DNA of 64,000 nucleotides. It comes from Mucilaginibacter sp. KACC 22773. Lineage in GTDB: Bacteria; Bacteroidota; Bacteroidia; Sphingobacteriales; Sphingobacteriaceae. The notes beneath the pieces were generated by a model that saw nothing but the letters and a program-made list of their open reading frames with translations, was not told the origin of the DNA and made no database searches. Location of the stretch: positions 2,728,001-2,792,000 of the forward strand of contig NZ_CP117883.1 of NCBI RefSeq assembly GCF_028736215.1. Direction: 5' to 3'. Positions 26,800 to 35,140 of the stretch are shown here, one piece after another. Each line of letters begins with the position of its first letter. The first letter of the stretch is position 1. A program made the position numbers and the translations under genes.

Positions 26800-27384
26800 A
26801 TGTATGAAACTTTTCAGCGCTACATTGATGACCGGGCTACATTGACTGATGCGGAAAAAGAAATGATACGTTCGGTTGCTGTGATTAAAAAGATCCGTAA
26901 ACGCCAGTACCTGCTGCAAGCGGGTGACGTATGGAAGTATGATGCTTTTGTAAGCTCCGGCTGTTTACGCACCTATTCTGTAGATGAAAAAGGGAACGAG
27001 CATATCATCGGGTTCAGTATTGAAAACTGGTGGTGTGGCGACCGGGAAAGCCTTTTATCCCGGCAGCCCGCTCGTTTCAACATTGATGCGATAGAAGACA
27101 GCGAACTGGTGCTGTTTACACATAGTAATTTTGAAATACTTTGCAGGGATATCCCGGCACTTGATCAAATGGTTAATACCATCCTTAATAAAAGTTTCGT
27201 TACTCAGCAAAACCGCATTAATGTCGCCCTGAGTTATACGGCCGAAGAAAAATACCTCAACTTTGTTAAAAAGTACCCCGAGTTCGCCCTGCGTGTTCCG
27301 CAAAGTATGATCGCTTCTTATCTGGGTATGACTCCTGAAACACTAAGCCGTATCCGCACCCAGACGGCGCGCAACAAGTCCTGA
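26800..27384 (+). CDS. Crp/Fnr-family transcriptional regulator
   Basis: A 194-residue regulator. An N-terminal cNMP-binding-like beta-roll (about 20-120) is followed by the dimer helix and a helix-turn-helix (VPQSMIASYLGMTPETLSRIRTQ, about 165-188). There is no cysteine set for an iron-sulphur cluster of the FNR type and no full cAMP-pocket motif, so the effector is unknown. The recognition helix ETLSRIR is close to that of CRP/FNR proteins that bind TTGAT/ATCAA half-sites. A perfect such site begins at the base after its stop codon. A -7-like TATCTTCG (26787-26794) ends 5 bases before the ATG, suggesting a nearly leaderless message. Confidence 0.88.
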   Translation: MYETFQRYIDDRATLTDAEKEMIRSVAVIKKIRKRQYLLQAGDVWKYDAFVSSGCLRTYSVDEKGNEHIIGFSIENWWCGDRESLLSRQPARFNIDAIEDSELVLFTHSNFEILCRDIPALDQMVNTILNKSFVTQQNRINVALSYTAEEKYLNFVKKYPEFALRVPQSMIASYLGMTPETLSRIRTQTARNKS

Positions 27385-27450
27385 TTGATCTATATCAATT
27401 GCTTTCTTATTTTATATCAATGTGCAGGTTCGGCCGTTGCAGCACCTTTG
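27385..27450 (+). promoter_or_regulatory. Promoter of the SDR operon with two FNR-like sites
   Basis: Site A, TTGAT-CTAT-ATCAA (27385-27398), is a perfect FNR/CRP-type palindrome. Site B, TTATT-TTAT-ATCAA (27407-27420), matches 8 of 10 positions and lies 22 bp downstream, about two helical turns. The -7 box CACCTTTG (27443-27450) matches TAnnTTTG except at the first base. Taking the start point 5 bases after the box (about 27455), site B is centred at -41.5 and site A at -63.5, the usual activator positions for class II and class I sites. The adjacent Crp/Fnr protein is the obvious candidate regulator. Confidence 0.62.
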
Positions 27451-27492
27451 TAGTGTTCAAACAAACATTTACAAAAATTAAAAATAAGAACC

Positions 27493-28350
27493 ATGTCAAA
27501 AACAATTTTTATCACCGGAACAAGTACAGGCTTTGGAAAACTCACTGCCATTACTTTAGCAAACGCCGGGCATTCGGTTATAGCAGGTATGCGTAATGTG
27601 GCGGGCAAAAATGCCTCCGTCGCTCAGGAACTGAACGGCATTCCCAATGTCGAGGTTGTAGAGATCGATATCACGAGCGACGACTCTGTTCGGCAGGCCT
27701 TTGAGTACGTATTGTCAAAATATGGCAAGATCGACGTATTGGTTAACAATGCTGCTGTCAGCGGGTTTGGCCTTTTAGAGGGGTATTCACTGGATCAGGT
27801 CAGGAACATGTTCGAGGTGAACGTTTACGGAGTATTGCGCACCTACCAGGCAGTGCTACCTGCCATGCGGAAAGAAAAGAAGGGCCTGATTATTAACCTG
27901 ACCTCCGGCGCCAGCGGCCATACTTTACCTTTTATGATTCCATACCTGGCCTCCAAATTTGTGGTGGAAAGTATTACCGAAGGTGCGCAAGGCGAACTAT
28001 CCGACTTCGGCATCGAAAATGTGAGCATACAGCCAGGCGTTTATCCTACCGAAATGAATAACGGTTCCAAAGCTGGCGTGCATGCAGACAGGCCCGAGGT
28101 CTTAGCTGAATACGGGAATGCCGCCACCGAAAGATTCAACGCTTTGGGAACCGCCCTGTTCGGTAAAATGGAACAATTCAATATGGATCCGCAGACCATA
28201 GCCGACGGTATCCTGGAACTGGTCAATATGCCTAAAGGCTCCCGTCCGTTGCGCTTTCCGCTGGATGCCATAGCCCGTGGTACTGATAAAGAATTCATCG
28301 AGGCCCGCGCTGCAATCAAAGAGAAATGGTTAGCTGCTTACACCAATTAA
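27493..28350 (+). CDS. SDR-family oxidoreductase
   Basis: A classical short-chain dehydrogenase/reductase of 285 residues. The cofactor motif is TGTSTGFG (8-15), followed by NNAA (about 85-88), the catalytic Ser in NLTSGASG and Y-x3-K in YLASK (about 153-157). It is an NAD(P)(H)-dependent enzyme whose substrate is unknown. It is transcribed from a promoter with FNR-like sites and is followed 11 bp later by a SnoaL-like gene, and both end at a strong terminator. The pair may act on the same small carbonyl compound (inference). Confidence 0.88.
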   Translation: MSKTIFITGTSTGFGKLTAITLANAGHSVIAGMRNVAGKNASVAQELNGIPNVEVVEIDITSDDSVRQAFEYVLSKYGKIDVLVNNAAVSGFGLLEGYSLDQVRNMFEVNVYGVLRTYQAVLPAMRKEKKGLIINLTSGASGHTLPFMIPYLASKFVVESITEGAQGELSDFGIENVSIQPGVYPTEMNNGSKAGVHADRPEVLAEYGNAATERFNALGTALFGKMEQFNMDPQTIADGILELVNMPKGSRPLRFPLDAIARGTDKEFIEARAAIKEKWLAAYTN

Positions 28351-28361
28351 TTTATACGAAC

Positions 28362-28766
28362 ATGAAAACCGCAAAAGAACTATTACTGGATTACCTAAAT
28401 CATATAGGTAATCCGGATTTCCAGATCGGGCTATTTGCTGATGACGCTGTTTTTGAATTGCCGTACCTGGCCAGTCTTGGCCTGCCAGCCCGCTGGGAAG
28501 GGAGAGAGGTATTATACAAGTTTCTGAGTAACCTGCCCAAGACCTTTCCGGGCTTTAAATTCAGAAATATCCAGATTCATATCGACACACCCCAGCAGGC
28601 CTTCGGCGAATATGAAGCCACCGCAGTCATCGCCGCCAATGGCAAGGAATACGCCCAGCACTATATGGGCAGGTTGGTCGCTAAAAATGGCAAAATCCAA
28701 CTGATCCGTGAGGCGCTGAATATGGTGCCGGTGATTCGTGACATCAAAGGTATCGACATCTCCTGA
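28362..28766 (+). CDS. SnoaL/NTF2-like protein
   Basis: A 134-residue cone-shaped alpha+beta barrel protein of the SnoaL-like group (LFADDAVFELPYLASLGLPARWEGREVLYKFLSNLP, then IQIHIDTPQQAFGEYEATAVIAANGKEYAQHYMGRLVAKNGKI). Such proteins are often isomerases, cyclases or ligand-binding partners; no reaction can be assigned. The ATG at 28362 lies 11 bp after the SDR stop, so the two form an operon. An earlier in-frame ATG would overlap the SDR gene. Confidence 0.78.
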   Translation: MKTAKELLLDYLNHIGNPDFQIGLFADDAVFELPYLASLGLPARWEGREVLYKFLSNLPKTFPGFKFRNIQIHIDTPQQAFGEYEATAVIAANGKEYAQHYMGRLVAKNGKIQLIREALNMVPVIRDIKGIDIS

Positions 28767-28771
28767 TCGAT

Positions 28772-28813
28772 AACCAAGAGACCTCATATCAATAATTATG
28801 AGGTCTCTTGGTT
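28772..28813 (+). terminator. Intrinsic terminator of the SDR operon
   Basis: Perfect 17-bp arms AACCAAGAGACCTCATA (28772-28788) and their complement (28797-28813) around an 8-nt loop, 5 bp after the SnoaL-like stop. The 3' T-run is short (GGTTTATT), but the arms are unusually long and exact. It lies between convergent genes and may work in both directions. Confidence 0.75.
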
Positions 28814-28902
28814 TATTCACTACCCAAACGCTACAACAAAATAAATTGGACAACACAACAAAATAAACCATTGAAGTAAGCCTCATATTTGTGTTGTTAA
28901 TG

Positions 28903-29388
28903 TTAATCGTTATCCTTGCCATCTCCATCTTTCACTGGGGAAGCCGTGTTCGTTCTAATTTCTGTATGCCTGATCTGTCCGCCCAAATAACCGGTCCTTG
29001 CGATTAGCCCAAAGCCGATCAATGATGCCCCAACCGCAAATAGTGCAAACGGCCTGGTTAGGGATGTGCTTTTTATTGTAATAAAAAGCCCGGTCACGGC
29101 CATCATGCCTATAACTATTAGGCCTGCCAACGAAGTTAAGGCAGACTCCGCATGTTCTTCGATCAAATTTTTAGATATACCCTGTAAATGTTCAACTGTT
29201 TCTTCTGCACCTTCACCGGTTGCATAAGCTATACCGGCACCTATAGCAGACAGGATCAAAACGTTATAGGCAGCGATAAGGGTAGAATTGCTTTTTCTCC
29301 ATATCCCATGGATCAAAACAAGAGCACCCAGCGCAGCGCCGATGATCGGCAGGTGGGTAATCAGTAGGTGGATATGCGTCTGGTTCAT
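28903..29388 (-). CDS. DUF2231-like membrane protein
   Basis: A 161-residue inner-membrane protein with four hydrophobic helices (about 12-30, 38-56, 88-108 and 115-135) and a short polar C-terminus. The start THIHLLITHLPIIGAALGALVLIHG resembles the DUF2231 group, whose conserved histidines near the membrane suggest haem binding as in cytochrome b561-like domains (family knowledge, not shown here). A C-terminal TGYLGGQIRHTEIR is also typical. It is divergent from the stress-protein relic. Confidence 0.68.
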   Translation of the reverse strand: MNQTHIHLLITHLPIIGAALGALVLIHGIWRKSNSTLIAAYNVLILSAIGAGIAYATGEGAEETVEHLQGISKNLIEEHAESALTSLAGLIVIGMMAVTGLFITIKSTSLTRPFALFAVGASLIGFGLIARTGYLGGQIRHTEIRTNTASPVKDGDGKDND

Positions 29389-29517
29389 GACTTTTTTTAT
29401 CGAAGTTCAGTATTTGTCCGTAATGTTTAAGTGGTTGTAATCAAGTGTTTTAATGATCTTTGTCATTTATTTTTAGCAGGTAAAAAGCCAGTTTTATGAT
29501 CTAAAAAAAACGCTGCT

Positions 29518-29826
29518 ATGAAGACAATCATCATGCTCACCGACTTTTCGGAAAATGCGGATCATGCTGCAAAAACCGCCGCAAAAGTTGCTCCCCAATT
29601 GAAGGCGGATATTTTGCTTTACAACACCTACTATGACCATCCTATACTGCCGACGTATGCCGGCGGCCCCTGGGTGGTTGAAGAATTCGTCTTTCGTAAG
29701 GATGAAAGTACTGCAAAACTTAGCCAGTTAGCCATTCAATTGAGGCATGTCATGGCAGGCATATCGTAGGGCGACTTTAAACCTAAAACTGATTATCAAT
29801 GCGGGGAAGGTTCGCTGGGTAAAAAA
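29518..29826 (+). pseudogene. Universal stress protein remnant (5' third, with an internal stop)
   Basis: The frame begins as a typical UspA protein (MKTIIMLTDFSENADHAAKTAAKVA) and runs 83 codons to a TAG at 29767-29769. The same frame then continues with family-like GDFKPKTDYQCGEGSLGKK up to about 29826, where the similarity stops abruptly and another gene's sequence begins. So the gene has both a nonsense codon and a loss of its 3' part. A normal UspA of this type has about 270-290 residues. The product, if made, would be 83 residues and lack the ATP-binding C-terminal motif. Confidence 0.72.
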
Positions 29827-30182
29827 TCGGTGCGGGAACACCGCCCGTGCTGTGCAAGCATGGCTGGCTGTTGGTTTATCACGGGGTACACCAAACACTG
29901 CCTGTCGGGGCCGAGCCGCATCATTTAATCTATTCGGCCGGGATTATGGTATTAGATATCAATAAGCCTGATAAGATTTTGTATCGCTCGCCCTTTCCCA
30001 TATTAGAGCCAATGCTTACAGAGGAAAAGGTTGGAATAGTTCAAAGCGTGGTATTCCCGACTGGCATTGACCGGCGCGATGATCTGGGTACACCAAACAG
30101 ATTTGACATTTATTACGGAATGGCCGATAATTATATCAGGGTGGCGCGATTGGACATTCCTGACGAATTGCTGCCGCTTTAA
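29823..30182 (+). pseudogene. GH130 glycosidase/phosphorylase remnant (3' third)
   Basis: About 119 codons matching the C-terminal part of family GH130 (mannosyl-oligosaccharide phosphorylases): KIGAGTPPVL, GWLLVYHGVHQT, GIMVLDINKPDKILYRSPFPILEP, VVFPTGIDRRDD, IYYGMADNYIRVARL. The front two thirds, including the N-terminal propeller blades and the catalytic Asp, are missing. It has no start codon of its own in a normal position; the only start candidate, a GTG at 29847, would lie inside the conserved PPVLCK segment. It is joined out of frame to the stress protein remnant in the AAAAAA run at 29821-29826. Confidence 0.75.
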
Positions 30183-30246
30183 GGTTTAACAAAATGGGAA
30201 AGCTTTGTATCCACACAACGTTAAATGATGAAGAGTTGATAATCAT

Positions 30247-30290
30247 GTGATTTGCATCAAAAAACGATTGCTTATTAATTGTTACCTTTG
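30247..30290 (+). promoter_or_regulatory. Promoter of the metal-efflux operon with an FNR/CRP-like site
   Basis: The -7 box TACCTTTG (30283-30290) is a perfect match to TAnnTTTG. Upstream, GTGAT-TTGC-ATCAA (30247-30260) matches the FNR box at 9 of 10 positions and also reads as a CRP-like TGTGA half. Its centre is 29.5 bp from the first base of the -7 box, exactly the distance of site B in the SDR promoter, and would be at -41.5 for a start 5 bases after the box. The message would begin within a base or two of the TTG start codon at 30297. Confidence 0.6.
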
Positions 30291-30296
30291 TGAAGT

Positions 30297-30683
30297 TTGA
30301 AAAAGTTCACGGCCATATTGCTTTTAACAGTTTTCCTGTTCTCGACAACTGAACTCCACCAGTTGCTAAAATTGCCCGTATTTTTTGAACACTTAGCCGA
30401 ACATCGTAAGGAAAACAAGAGCATTTCATTCCTGCAATTTCTTGACATGCACTACATGCACGGTAGCCCAAGGGATAAAGACTATAGCGAAGACATGAAA
30501 TTGCCCTTCAAAACGGCGGATAATTGCACGGCAACCGCATCACCGGTGCTGGTTCCTCAATTATTACAGGCCCTGGCCCTTCCTGTGATATTTTCAGCGG
30601 AAACGAAATTACAAGTCTTCGATTTCTGGTTTAATCACTCTGCGTATTTATCCAGCATTTGGCAGCCGCCAAAATCTTGCTAA
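30297..30683 (+). CDS. Small exported protein of the metal-efflux operon
   Basis: A 128-residue protein with an N-terminal hydrophobic segment (about 3-18) that looks like a signal peptide or anchor. It carries several His, Met and Cys residues (DMHYMHGSPRDKDYSEDMKLPF, one Cys at NCTA and one at the C-terminus, PKSC). Proteins of this look commonly precede CzcA/CusA genes in Bacteroidota, but their function is not known to me; metal binding in the periplasm is plausible. It starts with TTG just after the -7 box, so the message should be nearly leaderless. It lies 94 bp upstream of the pump gene. Confidence 0.68.
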   Translation: MKKFTAILLLTVFLFSTTELHQLLKLPVFFEHLAEHRKENKSISFLQFLDMHYMHGSPRDKDYSEDMKLPFKTADNCTATASPVLVPQLLQALALPVIFSAETKLQVFDFWFNHSAYLSSIWQPPKSC

Positions 30684-30777
30684 TTAATCCTCTTTTCAAT
30701 TTTATGTACAATGCTTAGCATGGCTGTTCCTGCTATGCAGTACTTTTTGAATTATTAATTTTTCAAGATCTTATTTT

Positions 30778-33700
30778 ATGTTAAATCATATCATCGCTTT
30801 TTCCGTGAGGAATAAACTGATCATAGGGCTTTTTGTGATTGCCCTGATTGGCTATGGCAGTTACCAGTTTACCAGGCTGCCCATTGATGCCGTACCTGAT
30901 ATTACCAACAACCAGGTACAGGTTATTACCGTAGCCCCATCATTCGGGGCCACCGATATCGAACGTTTAGTTACTTACCCGATAGAACAGGCCAATAGTA
31001 ATATTTCCGGACTCAAGGAGATCCGCAGCTTTTCCAGGTTTGGCCTTTCGCTGGTTACCATTGTATTTGATGATGCCACAGACGTTTACTGGGCAAGGCA
31101 ACAGGTTGCCGAGCGTTTGCAAAAAGTGCAAAGCCAGATACCGTCCGGTATCGGCACGCCGGAGCTGGGCCCGGTAAGCACCGGGCTTGGCGAAATCTAT
31201 CAATACGTAGTGCGCCCCAAAAAGGGTTATGCTGCAAAATACAATGAAACCGACCTGCGCACCATCCAGGACTGGATTGTCCGCCGCCAGCTTTTGGGTG
31301 TTAAAGGCGTTGCCGAGGTGAGCAGCTTTGGCGGTAAGCTAAAGCAATACTCCATCGAGGTTGACCCTAATAAACTGCTCTCGCATAATATCACGATAAC
31401 CGATGTTTTTAAGGCCCTGGAAAATAATAACCAAAATACCGGTGGAGCATATATTGAAAAAGGGCCCACTGTGCTCTACATCCGCAGCCAGGGACTGATC
31501 GGCAGTATCGAAGATATCAACAATACGATGATTAAAACCACTACCGGCGGATCGCCCCTTTTTATTAAAGACGTAGCTGATGTTAAAATAGGTTACGCCA
31601 CCCGTTTTGGCGCTATGTGCTACAATGATGAAGGTGAAGTTGCCGGTGCTGTTGTCATGATGCTGAAAGGCGCCAACAGCAGCGAGGTGATCAAAAATGT
31701 CAAGGAGCGCATCGTACAGATCCAGAAAACCATGCCCGAAGGAGTAGTAATCGAGCCATTTCTGGACCGAACGAAAATGGTGAATAATGCCATCGGCACA
31801 GTGCAGCGTAACCTGCTTGAAGGGGCGCTCATTGTAGTATTTGTGCTGGTATTATTCCTTGGTAACTTCAGGGCAGGTTTGCTTGTCGCCTCTGTGATCC
31901 CGCTGGCCATGCTGTTTGCCATCATTATGATGAACCTTTTTGGCGTTAGCGGTAACCTGATGAGCCTGGGGGCACTGGATTTTGGTTTGATTGTAGACGG
32001 GGCCGTAATTATTGTGGAAGCGGTTATGCACACACTTAGCCATAGTAAACAATTTAAAGGTATTGGCACCCTGGGCCAGGAACACATGGACAAGCAGGTA
32101 AACAGCGCTGCCAGTAAGATGATGAACAGCGCCGTATTTGGCCAGATCATTATCCTGGTGGTGTACCTGCCTATCTTCACTTTGCAGGGCATTGAAGGTA
32201 AAATGTTTAAGCCCATGGCACAAACGGTGGCATTTGCTTTATTAGGTGCTTTTATTTTATCCCTTACCTATATCCCAATGATGAGTGCCATCTGCTTGAG
32301 TAAAAAGATTAAGCATAAACCGAACTTTTCAGACCGGCTGATGACTAAGGCAGAAATAGCGTATCAGTCAGGCCTTAGCTATATCATTGCTTTTCCGAAA
32401 ATGGTATTGTTCACGGTTGTAGGCTTATTTATATTTTCAGCCTATATTTTAACTACGCTGGGCGGTGAGTTTATCCCCGCGCTGGAAGAAGGTGATTTTG
32501 CCGTTGATACCCGCGTATTGACAGGCAGCAGTCTGAATACAACCATCGCTAACACCCAAAAAGCAGCCCATATCTTAAAAACACAGTTCCCTGAAGTAGA
32601 AAAAGTGGTTACCAAGATTGGCAGTGGCGAGGTGCCCACAGACCCGATGCCGATGGATGCCAGCGATATGATGGTGATCCTGAAACCTAAGGATGAGTGG
32701 GTATCAGCCAAAACCTTTAATGAGCTTTCCGAAAAAATGGGCAAGGCCTTACAGGCTGTTCCGGGTGTTACCGCGGGCTTCCAGTTTCCGGTACAAATGC
32801 GTTTTAATGAGCTGATGACCGGCGCACGCCAGGATGTAGTTTGCAAGATATTTGGCGAAGACCTGGATACCCTTGCAGCTTACGCCAATAAACTGGGTAA
32901 GATAATCAGTACTGTTGACGGTGCTAAAAACCTGTATGTTGAGGCAGTTGCCGGCATGCCGCAGATCATCATTAATTATAATCGTAATGCCATAGCGCAA
33001 TACAATCTCAATATCACTGATATTAATAAAGTGGTTAATACAGCGCTTGCCGGGCAAAGCACCGGAACCTTGTTTGAAGGTGAAAAGCGTTTTGAGGTAG
33101 TGGTGAGAATAAGTGGTGAGCAGAAAAAAGACCTGAAGGACATCCAGAATTTACTGATCCCGACACCGCAAGGCACGCATATCCCTTTGTATCAACTTGC
33201 CGATGTGCAAATCAAGGATGGTCCCAACCAGATACAGCGGGAGGATGCCAAACGCCGTATTGTAGTGGGGTTTAATGTTCGGGGCAGGGACGTACAAACC
33301 ATTGTAAACGAGTTACAAGCCAAGGTAGATCAGCAACTCAAATTCCCGGCAGGGTACTATGTAACGTATGGCGGTGCCTTTGAAAACCTGAACGCTGCCA
33401 AACAGCGCCTGATGATTGCGGTGCCGGTTTCGCTGCTGCTTATTTTCTTACTGCTCTATTTTGCTTTTAACTCCATCAAGCACGGATTATTGATATACTC
33501 TGCAATTCCTTTATCAGCCATCGGGGGTATCCTGTTCCTTGCATTGCGGGGCATGCCATTCAGCATCAGTGCAGGGGTGGGTTTTATAGCTCTGTTTGGC
33601 GTGGCTGTGCTAAACGGCATTGTATTAATATCCGAGTTCAATCAACTAAAAAAGGAAGGTATGACCGATTTGAAACGTATCGTGTTAATGGGTACCAAAG

Positions 33701-35130
33701 TAAGGCTAAGGCCGGTACTCATGACTGCATTTGTAGCCTCATTGGGTTTTTTTCCCATGGCCATCAGTAACGGCGCCGGCGCCGAAGTGCAAAGGCCTTT
33801 GGCCACCGTAGTAATAGGTGGTCTGCTGATTGCAACTTTTCTTACTTTATTTGTATTACCCGTTTTGTACATCATGTTTGAAAAAGGGTTCAAAACCGTA
33901 CTTAGCAAAAAAAGCACAATGTTGCTGACTATTATCCTGCTGACTGTGATAAGCCAGGCATCCAATGCACAAACACCAATTACACTTAAAGCTGCTATTG
34001 ATACTGCTTTGAAAAATAATTTGCAGGTGAAACATGAGCAACTAAAGGTAAAATACCAGCAAATGCTGATTGGCACATCGGCCAACATATCGCAGGCCAC
34101 CTTGTTTGGCGAGACTGGGCAGATCAACAGCAATTATACCGACACTAAGTTTGGCATATCACAGTCTTTTAACTTTCCCACTGTCTACAGCAGGCAAAAG
34201 GAACTTTTAAAAGCCGATTGGAAAAACAGTGTATTGAGTGTTGCTGTCAATGAAGCGCTGTTAAAAAAACAAGTGAGCCAGGTATACTACGCCCTGGTTT
34301 ATATGGAACAGAAAAAGTGGTTACTACAGCATACCGACAGCCTGTACCTGGGATTTTATAAAAAGGCTGAGTTGCGGCTGGCTAAAGGAGAAACCAATAT
34401 ACTGGAGAAAACCAGCGCCGAAACCTTGCTGGGGCAGGTACAAATGCAATTGAACCAGTTGAAAGAAGATGAAGCCATATTGCAATTGCAATTGCAGCTG
34501 TTGCTGAATTCTACTACTGTATTTACAACAACCAGAGCCAGCCGTAAATTAAGTCTTTCTGCTGTCAATGACAGCCTCAATTTAAAGGAACATCCGGCAG
34601 TGAAATTAATAGCGCAGCAACAGCAAATTGCGGATGCGGCAATACGAGTGGAAAAAAGCAGGCTTTTACCGGATATTACCATCGGATATAACAACACCAG
34701 CATCAAAGGTATCGGTGCCGATAATAAGTTGTATAATGGTTCAAACCGGTTTAATTCGGTGCAGGTGGGAATTGGTATCCCCATTTTCGCCAATGCACAA
34801 AAAGCCCGGATCAACAGTGCGCGGGTGAATAAACAGATAGCCGAGAGTAATCTTGCATTAGAGGTACAAAACATAACATCAGGTTACCGGGCGGCAGATC
34901 TCCAATATAAAAAATACCTGCAAACTGTATCCTATTTTGAAAGCAAACCCTTAAAAAATGCTGAATTGATAGCCAATACGGCCAACCAGCAAATAGCGGC
35001 CGGTAATATCAATTACCTGGAATGGGCACAGCTGGTTAACCAGGCTACCACGATCAAAAATGATTACCTGGAGGCTGTACGCAACCTCAATGAAGCGGCC
35101 ATACAACTTAACTATTTTTCTAACAACTAA
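30778..35130 (+). CDS. CzcA/CusA-family RND metal efflux pump fused to a TolC-like channel
   Basis: A 1,450-residue fusion. Residues 1-1040 are a heavy-metal RND pump, inner membrane, with the TM4 proton-relay motif DFGLIVDGAVIIVE (D401, D407, E414). This DFG/DG form is typical of CzcA-like (Zn/Co/Cd) pumps rather than CusA, which has a different TM4. Residues about 1048-1450 form an outer-membrane factor with long coiled-coil helices (TolC fold), beginning with what looks like a retained signal peptide, MLLTIILLTVISQASNAQ, in frame at the junction. This pump-channel fusion is known in Bacteroidota. The adaptor gene follows, so the whole tripartite system is encoded by two genes. Confidence 0.9.
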   Translation: MLNHIIAFSVRNKLIIGLFVIALIGYGSYQFTRLPIDAVPDITNNQVQVITVAPSFGATDIERLVTYPIEQANSNISGLKEIRSFSRFGLSLVTIVFDDATDVYWARQQVAERLQKVQSQIPSGIGTPELGPVSTGLGEIYQYVVRPKKGYAAKYNETDLRTIQDWIVRRQLLGVKGVAEVSSFGGKLKQYSIEVDPNKLLSHNITITDVFKALENNNQNTGGAYIEKGPTVLYIRSQGLIGSIEDINNTMIKTTTGGSPLFIKDVADVKIGYATRFGAMCYNDEGEVAGAVVMMLKGANSSEVIKNVKERIVQIQKTMPEGVVIEPFLDRTKMVNNAIGTVQRNLLEGALIVVFVLVLFLGNFRAGLLVASVIPLAMLFAIIMMNLFGVSGNLMSLGALDFGLIVDGAVIIVEAVMHTLSHSKQFKGIGTLGQEHMDKQVNSAASKMMNSAVFGQIIILVVYLPIFTLQGIEGKMFKPMAQTVAFALLGAFILSLTYIPMMSAICLSKKIKHKPNFSDRLMTKAEIAYQSGLSYIIAFPKMVLFTVVGLFIFSAYILTTLGGEFIPALEEGDFAVDTRVLTGSSLNTTIANTQKAAHILKTQFPEVEKVVTKIGSGEVPTDPMPMDASDMMVILKPKDEWVSAKTFNELSEKMGKALQAVPGVTAGFQFPVQMRFNELMTGARQDVVCKIFGEDLDTLAAYANKLGKIISTVDGAKNLYVEAVAGMPQIIINYNRNAIAQYNLNITDINKVVNTALAGQSTGTLFEGEKRFEVVVRISGEQKKDLKDIQNLLIPTPQGTHIPLYQLADVQIKDGPNQIQREDAKRRIVVGFNVRGRDVQTIVNELQAKVDQQLKFPAGYYVTYGGAFENLNAAKQRLMIAVPVSLLLIFLLLYFAFNSIKHGLLIYSAIPLSAIGGILFLALRGMPFSISAGVGFIALFGVAVLNGIVLISEFNQLKKEGMTDLKRIVLMGTKVRLRPVLMTAFVASLGFFPMAISNGAGAEVQRPLATVVIGGLLIATFLTLFVLPVLYIMFEKGFKTVLSKKSTMLLTIILLTVISQASNAQTPITLKAAIDTALKNNLQVKHEQLKVKYQQMLIGTSANISQATLFGETGQINSNYTDTKFGISQSFNFPTVYSRQKELLKADWKNSVLSVAVNEALLKKQVSQVYYALVYMEQKKWLLQHTDSLYLGFYKKAELRLAKGETNILEKTSAETLLGQVQMQLNQLKEDEAILQLQLQLLLNSTTVFTTTRASRKLSLSAVNDSLNLKEHPAVKLIAQQQQIADAAIRVEKSRLLPDITIGYNNTSIKGIGADNKLYNGSNRFNSVQVGIGIPIFANAQKARINSARVNKQIAESNLALEVQNITSGYRAADLQYKKYLQTVSYFESKPLKNAELIANTANQQIAAGNINYLEWAQLVNQATTIKNDYLEAVRNLNEAAIQLNYFSNN

Positions 35131-35140
35131 AATTCAGCTC

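Noticed and set aside
29431..29444. GTGGT-TGTA-ATCAA between the DUF2231-like and stress protein genes
   Set aside because: It matches 8 of 10 positions but no good -7 box lies at the right distance, so it is not counted in the proposed regulon.
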